NCBI GenBank assembly: GCA_905220665.1
Contig: CAJNAR010000151.1
Location: forward strand, 186,001 to 250,000
DNA: 64,000 bases
Direction of reading: 5' to 3'
DNA from: Albugo candida
Taxonomy: Eukaryota; Oomycota; Peronosporomycetes; Albuginales; Albuginaceae
Shown here: positions 53,228-62,300 of the stretch, piece by piece
How the letters are laid out: every line of letters starts with the position of its first letter
Numbering within the stretch: position 1 is the stretch's first letter
Notes under the pieces: model-generated
What the model was told of the DNA's origin: nothing
The model's input: the letters and a program-made list of their open reading frames with translations, nothing else
The model's database searches: none
Position numbers and translations under genes: made by a program

Positions 53228-54751
53228 TCAAGAAGTGCTAACCAATCGCGCGAGGTGTTTTGCTTTGGCAGCACCAATTGTAGGATCCACGCGCATGAGC
53301 GCTTCCCATAGTTCCAATGGTGCGGGACGATGAAGAAGAATATGATTTTCTGCTTTTTCTAATGACGTGTAGCAGTAATCTTGCCGGTCCTTCATGCATC
53401 GCTGCATTTCTTCTCTTTTTTGCTCAATTTGAGCTTGTATCAGCCAAAGCTGCTGCTTATAAAAGCTACTCGGCGTTTGTGTATACTCGGTGTCATCCCA
53501 ATCAGTTTCAGACTCTCCTGAATGCTTATTCGACGGCCTAGCGTTATTACGGGTTGTATGCGACAATTGCCTAGCGACATCTTTGAATGCAGGCACCTCA
53601 TGTTCGACCCCACAATGATGCCGACAACATGAAGTGCCAACGTGCTTCTCGTCCGTGGTACTTGCTCTACGTTCTGGATGGTATGTAGCAGAACAAACGG
53701 TGAACATTCCAGGCGCTATCAAATCAGTTTGGATGATAGCGTGATTTCCAGTAAATTGAGTGCTAGCGTCTTTTTTCTCACGAGCCTTCTTGTCGGAATC
53801 GTATTCCCGTAGAATTATTACTCGCTTCGTAGCCTTTTTTGAACTCATTGCTACAGTGTCACTATGCGCTCCGAGTGTGCTTGTGATTTGCCTCACTACT
53901 TCGTCAGCATTATGGTGAGATTCTACTACATCGTATTTGATCTGTTGTGTGGACTCAGCCCGGTCTTTTGCGAAAAAATTACTAATGCTGCTTGGAAGAG
54001 GACCAGGACTCGAAGGATCTTTTTCGTATTGGAATGCTTCCACACGTACGTTGTTCGAAGGAACTATCTCATTTCTGCTTTTATCTTCGTCACTCGATGT
54101 ATACATGACTTTTGATTGCTGACTTTCTAATAAACTTGATACTTCAGCTCTACTAGTCTCGAGTCCAGCGGCATCAGCCTGTGAAAAGTCCATTGAATAG
54201 TCAAATGATGCATTTGATCTTCGTTCTGATTTCTCGTCGGTCGCTGGGGCATGGTCTTCCCTTTCTTCGGTACTGTGATCAATTTGACTGTTTTCCGAAT
54301 CAGGATTTGATTCAAAAGTCTCTTGCTCATATCTATCGTCATAATGATCAGATTTTTCCTGGATAGATTCATGAGATTCCCCTTCCGTATGATAGCTTTC
54401 TTGGGTCATTTCGTCTGAGTCGCTAGGCATATCGTTTATTCCATCCTTCTGCATATTCGTATCGCTAGCCAGTATATTGTCAGATACATTCGTTCGAACT
54501 TGAGTTGGCTTGCCGATTTCCCCTTCATCTAATCCATCCCCTTCGTACCCATTCAGCGAGCATTTTTCTACCTCGGACGATGAGTCATCAGCCATTACTC
54601 TATACACCTTCTCATCTTCCAAGCTGTTTCTGTGCGTGGACGCTTCTTCCGTGGCATCCTTGCATTCCATACCCGTAGTTCCGCTCTCAGCCGACTCACT
54701 AGAAACTATTTCATCGAAATCGTCTTCCTCAAATGATAAGTCGTATTTCAT
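53228..54751 (-). CDS. C19orf44 / DUF4614-like acidic protein
   Basis: 507 residues from ATG 54751. The first ~300 residues are acidic and disordered (FEEDDFDEIVSS, DDSSSEVEK, SDSDEMTQESYHTEGES). A conserved core follows: KKDASTQFTGNHAIIQTDLI, a Cys/His cluster (GTSCCRHHCGVEH), and SFYKQQLWLIQAQIEQKREE with SLEKAENHILLHRPAPLELW. The last block closely parallels the C-terminus of vertebrate C19orf44 (LEExxEYIRRHRPxPLTxEDAL). That family is found mainly in ciliated organisms, which fits the flagellar genes in this window. Function unknown. Family call is by remembered pattern and needs a profile search. Confidence 0.65.
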   Translation of the reverse strand: MKYDLSFEEDDFDEIVSSESAESGTTGMECKDATEEASTHRNSLEDEKVYRVMADDSSSEVEKCSLNGYEGDGLDEGEIGKPTQVRTNVSDNILASDTNMQKDGINDMPSDSDEMTQESYHTEGESHESIQEKSDHYDDRYEQETFESNPDSENSQIDHSTEEREDHAPATDEKSERRSNASFDYSMDFSQADAAGLETSRAEVSSLLESQQSKVMYTSSDEDKSRNEIVPSNNVRVEAFQYEKDPSSPGPLPSSISNFFAKDRAESTQQIKYDVVESHHNADEVVRQITSTLGAHSDTVAMSSKKATKRVIILREYDSDKKAREKKDASTQFTGNHAIIQTDLIAPGMFTVCSATYHPERRASTTDEKHVGTSCCRHHCGVEHEVPAFKDVARQLSHTTRNNARPSNKHSGESETDWDDTEYTQTPSSFYKQQLWLIQAQIEQKREEMQRCMKDRQDYCYTSLEKAENHILLHRPAPLELWEALMRVDPTIGAAKAKHLARLVSTS

Positions 54752-54812
54752 GGTTCTACACAACGAAGCATAGTATCAAAATTCTATTCCATTCCCACGA
54801 TAGTCAATTGCA

Positions 54813-55064
54813 TCACCTGCTACTTCGTGCGTATACAGAGGCTTTCATCAAGTAATCATTTGCTTTTTCGAGAACATCAATAGTTGATCGTGCCACAAAC
54901 CCTTTTTGTAATGTTGTGGGTGTTCCACCGAGCTTCTTGCTATCATTATCATGAGCTTTCAATCCTGAATTTAGATCTTTGTACTGTTTGTACTTTTTAT
55001 CACTCAACGTGACTTCCTTCTTAGATACAATCACATCTGGAATTTCAAAGTCGTAAGGGTCCAT
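54813..55064 (-). CDS. Small charged protein (83 residues), unknown
   Basis: ATG 55064: MDPYDFEIPDVIVSKKEVTL, then KKYKQYKDLNSGLKAHDN, and LQKGFVARSTIDVLEKANDY. The frame is open further upstream to 55151 without an ATG. It sits between the DUF4614-like gene and HADH on the same strand, with about 90 bp to the HADH stop. No family recognised. Confidence 0.5.
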   Translation of the reverse strand: MDPYDFEIPDVIVSKKEVTLSDKKYKQYKDLNSGLKAHDNDSKKLGGTPTTLQKGFVARSTIDVLEKANDYLMKASVYARSSR

Positions 55065-55154
55065 CCTCTCTCGCGGCGTTTCAAGATGAGTACAAGAATA
55101 GAGAACAGAACATTCATTTTTGACACGATAACAGTAAGAAACGATGGACAAACA

Positions 55155-56195
55155 CTAGCTACGTTTATCACCTTCCCACTTGTAGAATCCTTCCCCTGTT
55201 TTGCGTCCCAGCTTTCCTTCCGCTACTTTATGGCGCAGGATATCAGGAACAGTAAATGCTGTTTCATTTGGGTGGTCGCGCACCCATCCATCTAAAATAT
55301 ACAGCATCGTGTCCAAGCCAACATAGTCTGCCAGAGTTATAGGACCCATTGGATGACCAGTGCCATACTGCATTGATATATCGATGTCTTCTTTTGTGGC
55401 ATCACCTCTTTCATATAACAGTAGTGCCTGAGATAAATATGGAATCAGTAGTCGATTCACAATAAATCCTGGAGTATCTTTGCAAGAAACAGGATGTTTG
55501 CCAATCTGATGAACCCAGGATTTACACTTTTCAAACACATTTGAATCAGTTTTATCCGTTCTGATGACTTCCACAAGCTTCATCATCTGAACGGGGTTGA
55601 AGAAATGTAGCCCAACTACTTGAGATGGGCGGTTAGATGAATCAGCAAATGCAGAAATAGGTAAAGATGATGTATTTGATGCAAATATTGCATCCGGCTT
55701 TGTGAGCTGATCAAGTTTTTCGTAAAACGAGCGCTTCACGTTAACATCCTCCACAATTGCCTAATACAATCAAGGTCAAGATAAATAAAATCAAACTAGT
55801 ACGTTGCACGAAACCTCGATTATCAGATCGCAATCAGAAAGCTGATTCATGTCCGTTGTCGGATTGATTCGATTGAAAGTCTCTTGTGTCCGCTTCTTGG
55901 CTTCTTTCTCTGTCATCGTTCCTTTCTTCACACCACGCGCGCTTATTTTATCAAGCGAGTCTCGTATGCGAATCATTCCGGTATCCAAACTCTGAGAACT
56001 CATATCAAAAGCCACGACATTAAAACCCGCGGAGGCTGCTGTTTGTGCTATTCCGTGACCCATGAGCCCCAGACCCACCATTCCCACCTTACTGATATCG
56101 TTTTTCTTTGTTGAGAATGGTAGAGAACCCAACTGTATGCGACATCGTTGTCTCGTTATGTTCTGCGGTCGCAATTTTGAGCAAAGCTGCAGCAT
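55155..56195 (-). CDS. HADH: Mitochondrial short-chain 3-hydroxyacyl-CoA dehydrogenase
   Basis: Third step of beta-oxidation: NAD-dependent oxidation of 3-hydroxyacyl-CoA. Exons 56195-55815 and 55760-55155 (54-bp intron, phase 0), 328 residues. The N-terminal ~30 residues are Arg/Gln/Ser-rich without acids (MLQLCSKLRPQNITRQRCRI), a mitochondrial presequence. Rossmann motif VGMVGLGLMGHGIAQ; junction DLIIEAIVEDVNVKR; IFASNTSSLPISAF; catalytic His in VVGLHFFNPVQMMKLVEVI; SCKDTPGFIVNRLLIPYL; and GHPMGPITLADYVGLDTMLY. Normal length with all key residues present. Confidence 0.96.
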
Positions 56196-56363
56196 TTTTA
56201 GGGACCGTATAGGATACGATTATGATCGATATACTATAAGTAATACGTCAGTACTACATTATAGTATACTTTTCAGCTTATATATTTTTTATTACGAAGA
56301 TCTCAAGCCGAAAAACTATTGTGACCGTATTTCGCTGTTAGACGTAAGAAAGAAAGGCTTCTT

Positions 56364-59300
56364 TCAGCCAATACGATGCGGATTGGCACGATCTGACTTC
56401 ATCATCATTGGAGCATGTGGAGGAACAAGAAGACGACGTAGATCTTCTGCAGAACCTTGAGTTGTGTCACCATGTGTCTCCCAAGCTCTAGATGCAATTA
56501 ATAGACTGGAGATCGCTCCACCGCTACCGGGATTCGAGCTGAGAACACTTAAAAAGCGCGCCGCATAAGACTTTGTAAGCGAACTATCTCCAAGTTTTGA
56601 TTTCGGAACCAAAAGCGATAACAAATTCAGTAGAGCATTTGCTAGCTGAGATTTCACCGCTGCTTTGGCAAACTGAGTGGCTGCATGAGTATGTCGCTTG
56701 AGCGGAATCATATGTACGCACAGTAAGAGTTGCATCTCACCGGGCTCCCCGAGATAAATCTGAGGTAGAAGATTGGACAGTTCGTTCGGGTCCATTCCTT
56801 GGACCAGATTGTCGACACAGGCTGGCACGAGGCACAGGTTTCCCAGTAATTGTAAGGTGATGCGAGCAAGTTGTCCCTCTGTGGATGCATCGGGCTTTCC
56901 TAAATGATGGTATACGATTTGGAACGCGCTCTTGATGTATGGAGGCACAGAGGCGGCTAGAGCGTCGATACAAGGCCCACTGAATGACAAAATGTGTAGA
57001 CATTCCAAACAACGAAGCTGTAATAACGGAGCGCATGAGAATGAAAAAGCCTGGGGTTGCGCTTCATGATCCAGAATTGACAAGAGAATCAGAATACCAT
57101 CAGAATGAAGCACTTGAAAATCCATATCGCGCGTGTGTTGCAATAAGTGGCGGATCGCTGTTGCAATCGGAAGCATATGCTGTAAAAGCACAGCTTCGAG
57201 ACACTGCGGTTCTGCACGCACACCAGAAATATCGTGCATTATGGCTCGCAAGAGACCATGCATAACTTGGCCGCTCACAGACTTTGCAACTTCCTCGATT
57301 GCGGTCGGAGTTGAAGACGTGGCACTCTTCTTTTGACTCGTACCCAACAAACCCGAAGTCGCTTTTTTTGCAGAGATTTTGGTACCACTGTTGTTTTCGG
57401 TCCCGGAGACGTTCCATAACATTGGTGCGTCTTGCCCAGCGATCTGAGCCTGAACACCTTTTTGCGGATTCTCATTGAAGAAGTTGACATATATTCCTGC
57501 GACACAAAGTTCCTCTTTCTGAGCGCTATAGATGAAATGACTTGGCAGTTCAAAGACTCTGGGGGCGTTTTCTTCACTTTGATCCAAAGCACTATGAAAC
57601 TCGACCGCTTCCTCCGCAATCGAAGTGAGTTCACTCCGCATACGATCCATCCACATCACATGGGGTTCCCGTACCTCACTAACGAGAACCTCTAGAAACG
57701 CAATGGGTCCAGACGAGCCAAGTATGTTGATCAGAGGTCGAGTGAAGATGGTCACGATGGTCTCTTGCATGCGTGTAACATACATCAAGATGGTTTCGTC
57801 ACTAATTTTTGCGTCCAAAATCTGATGAAGTGCCATCGCCGCTTCAATGCTGTTGTGATTACGAGCTTTCCCGTCATCGGATACCTTGGAACTCTCCTCT
57901 GTGCTGTCATCGATTATATTCTGTTCGTCGGCTGCCATCGAGTTTGTTGACACAATTTTTTCGTACGATAAACATATGAGTACGAGATACCAAAGGATAC
58001 CGTGCTCTGCCAGTTGCATTGGTAACAGTTGGGCAAACTCGCCTGTGCCTTCGGCCATTTCATGAACGATTCGTAATGACAAACCAGTGGCAATGGTGGC
58101 GTTGGATTTCACCCGTAGAAATCTGGTCAGATATGGTAAAAAGTCAAGTGATTGTGCACCAGCCGATGCGCGTGCGCTGGGCAGACTCAAGACAACCACA
58201 AGTGCTTCCAAGACCTGATTTGTTGTGAGTGTCATCGTTCCAGCTGTATCATCACATTCATACACGACTTGCAACGCGCCACAAAAAACTCGTAGTCCAA
58301 GCTTGGAGCTGCATTCATGGGCGTTGTGATCAGAGAGCTTGAGAGCCAGATTGATGACAAGAATACCACTCGAAAAATTCTCGACAAGCACTTCTTTGGT
58401 CGGTACATCTTCGGTGTCTGTGTCATTCGAGCTCTTCTTCCTCCAGGCTGGTGTAATCGTGACGTTGTTGTTATCTTGAAGCTGAACGATGCATTGTTCG
58501 AGGGATTCCAATACAGATGATATATTTTGGAGCTTTTTTAGGCAATTGGCTTCCGGGAATCTTTTGAGTAATAGAGCTATGGCTTTATGCAATAAAATCA
58601 CGTCTTTCGCGTAGACAGGTCGACAACTGCCAGGTTCGGAAGCTGATCTTCCGGACGTGAAGGATGGTGGTTGCACCCAACGATGAACCGAGTCAAGTAG
58701 AGCCTGAACAAATGCAGAAACGTCGTTGATGGGCCAATCCGGGAAGGCTTCTTCATCCAATAGATTGTGAAGGTAGTACTGATAGCACTGCAATGCGTGC
58801 ACTTGAGGTGGGTACTGAATCAGTGCAGTACAAACCTCATGACCATGTTCTGTGTCTTGCGAGATTGAAAACACTCGCGTGACTGCATCCATATGACAAG
58901 CAAGAAATTTCTCAATGTAGTTGACCATTTGCGTCCGCATGTTTGAATTCCAAACCACTTCGGGATTGTTGGAATCTGAAAATAAAGCCTGAGCAAATCT
59001 TCTTGGTCCATGACGAAGCAGTTGAGCGACCATAGACACTGGAAGTAGCCGTACAAGCCAACTTCGCATGCAAATCAATGTCAATGGATCTGGGGAGAAC
59101 ACACCATCGGTCGCATCCACAATCTCGGGTTTGGAATGGTTTAAATCACCTTCTTTCAAAGTGATCTTTGATTGTCGAAGATGGACATGAGACATCAACC
59201 GAGCTGCAACCGTCATTTCATCGACATCTTGAGCATATCGGAGGAGATAATAGAACAACCCGGTCGCGTGTAGTCCTGGAATGGCAGCTTCATTATGCCG

Positions 59301-62300
59301 AACAAGAAGCCGAAGTAAGCCAAGTGTCTTCTTGAAAACGATCCTATTCTGGGCATCCAAGAGGCTGACAAGGAATCGGAGCGTCTGGTCTTCACAAAGA
59401 CGGCGTTTGATCTCACTAATTGGGCTCACTCCACAACCTTCGAAATATGTCATTCTACCATGCCGGGGAAATCGCGTATCTTGATACATACTCCCTTCTT
59501 GCTCGGAAGTATGGCAATCAATCAGCCGACTGAGCACACTCAGGCATGTCTGCATGATCATAGATCCACTCATTGCCCCACAATGCTCGGCGACGACAGT
59601 AAATCGACTGGGTTCTTCGATGTCGGGAATGAGTGCTGGCTGTCCTTCTTCATACGATATGGGATCTATCTGATGGGAGGGGCTGCTGACTTGTTGTACT
59701 TCTTCGGGTAAACTCTCATTGTCATCTATTTCATCGTATTTGCCATCGACTATTTCGTCCGTTACAACGACTTGTTCTTCTTCTTCGACAACATCAGCGA
59801 CGATACTACTTCCTTCATATACTTCCTCATTGTTTGTATCGACAGCGAGCATAGGCTTCACCTCATGTAACAGCTCAAGAATGATCCATACATTCTCTGG
59901 TTCACGAAGGAACCGAGCGACGTTCACAGCGCTAGACAAAACACGATCCAGGAAGAGGACAATGTTTCCTCGTATCACAAGTGGCCACTTTCGACTGCCT
60001 TCCACTGTGCCTCCAAGTGCTGTGCGTCCAGTGATTTGGCCTCGATTTCCGACCATGCTTACACACAAGAGATGATTCAAAAACATGAGTGAGCTGAGCT
60101 CAAAGTAGTGACGCTCGTATAGCTGAATCATCACTTTTAAAACCAATAAGCGAATATCGGAGGCATCTACGTCGGTGCTTCCGGGGTCAGTATCGAACTT
60201 GCCTTCTTCAGCTAGTAGTCGATAGTATAACAATGTCATAAATTTCTCTGGTTCGTCGATGTTCTCGGTCAAAACACCGCGATCATTGAGCAGATTCGTG
60301 AGGTAGTACGGTCCAACTCTGACTTCATCCTGAAGACACTCGTAGTCAACCTGAAACTCGTTCCCATTCCATGAGATGAACCATCGAGGAACTTGCCGTC
60401 GAGCTCTTTTCGTTCGAGACTGAGTGCGATGTCCCGACTTGTTCTTTTCCAAAGGCGTGGCCTGATCCTGATTATTCCGAGTGTGGCGATTCAGATGCTG
60501 GCGCTTTTTCATATCGGTGTGACCACTGCGTGGGGTCTTATCTGTAGCACGACTCCCTTGTACACTATCTAGAGGTCCTGAGCTGAGTTGCTCTTCTTGG
60601 GAGTCATTGTCACTATCGCTTCTGTTCATTGTTGTACGGCGCTCCGATGTGTTGTGCTGATCATTTTCAGACCAGTCTTCGTCGCTTTGTATCGCTACAT
60701 CTGATGTATCTGGATTCAAAATGAAAGCGAGGGGAACGTACTGGGCAAATCGATGCGCGGCACTAGATAAAGAATTGGCTCCCATTTCAAGACCTCGATG
60801 TTGTTCAAGAAAAGTTCCAGTATTGAAGCCCCGATGTCTTCCCTCGTTGAAAGCAAATGGTGTGTTGCAAACTGACAAAATACTGGACACGGTTGCCTTG
60901 TCCAAGCTTTTGGATGTAGAAGTAGGGTCATTTTGGGTCCCAAGGAATGCTTCCGTGTGTTGATGTGCTAGTGTGTGAAGGAGACAATCGTAGTGCTCAG
61001 GAACGCTAAAAATATGTGCTTTGAGCGTTGTGTTCCACAGGTGATCCGTTGCCGCGATAAAAGACGGAGAGTAGATCATATCATGGCGATTTCCAGCCAC
61101 CAATGGATCAGAATACAAGTAGCAGTAGTATTTTAGCCGGAACACATCCAATAACGCAAACTCCGCTTCAAGTTTACGAACCAATTCTTCGACACATTGG
61201 GGTCCCCAAATCAGATCTTTGGCTTGAAAGTTTTGCCATAAGCGGTCGAAAAATTCAGGAAGAAGGACGACACATTTGGTAGTCTTGGCTAATCTTGATC
61301 GCGTATTGATGCCGTACATGATGACTTTGCTTCGACCGCTTTCCGTCGCATTAGTGATGTCAAATGAGCCATTATTTTCATTCATTTGGGCAGTAGAGAT
61401 TGCATTCCCTGCGGTGACATAACTTCCAGCGGTAGCTGCTGCCATCGAAGAAACACCTAAAATCGTCGTCCGAGGAGGTGACGAAGTAGCAGAGACACCA
61501 GTCTGTACATCACCAGAAACGGCTTGTGCTTGCATCGATGCTGCTGCGACTGCAGCGGATGCTTGAGCACTTGCAGCTGTGCGATCTCCATTTGTGCTTT
61601 TCATAATTGCGTCCACACTGATAGCAGGCAACGCTCGTCCAAATTCGTCGTATTCGAGTTGACTCAAGGGTAAATCATCCAGCAGACCATGTGGGAAGAT
61701 CCTTCGTATGACGCTCGAGGACCGTGTATTTTCATGCGTCAATAACGCGACAAGTTGTGAAGAAATACGCCTTTGTGCTTTATCTTGTCCGTACAAGGAC
61801 AGATACAATTGCCACAGCAAAGCGCCATGTTTTCGAGCAAAATCCTGAATCAATTCAACCAGTTCAGACCGTTGTTCCAGCACATGAACCTTTACAAGTA
61901 TGGAGGAGCATTTAGCGATTGAGAAAGCAAGTGATCGATTGTACAGAAACATTGCATGATGACGAGAGAATTCATCGATTCGCATGGCATCCAGTAGTTC
62001 ACGTATTACTCTCTCTGGCGTTGCTTTCTTGCCACTGGAAAGACAAACTTCCAGTGTCTGCAAACCCAGCGATATGACAAGATAATCTAAGCCAAGAACA
62101 GAAAACGATAAGGCGCCGGTAAGGCTTTTTGAGTGCTGCAGAGCCGTGACGTTGGTCGAAATTCTCGCTTGTTCTATCCCTATAAAGTGCCGCCAAGGGG
62201 TCGGATGCTTTGTATTGGCATTTTCTATGGGTCGTACAAATTGTGCTCTTCCTAATCGATTCTGTTTGCTAAAATCAAATATACGGGACACAAAATGATA

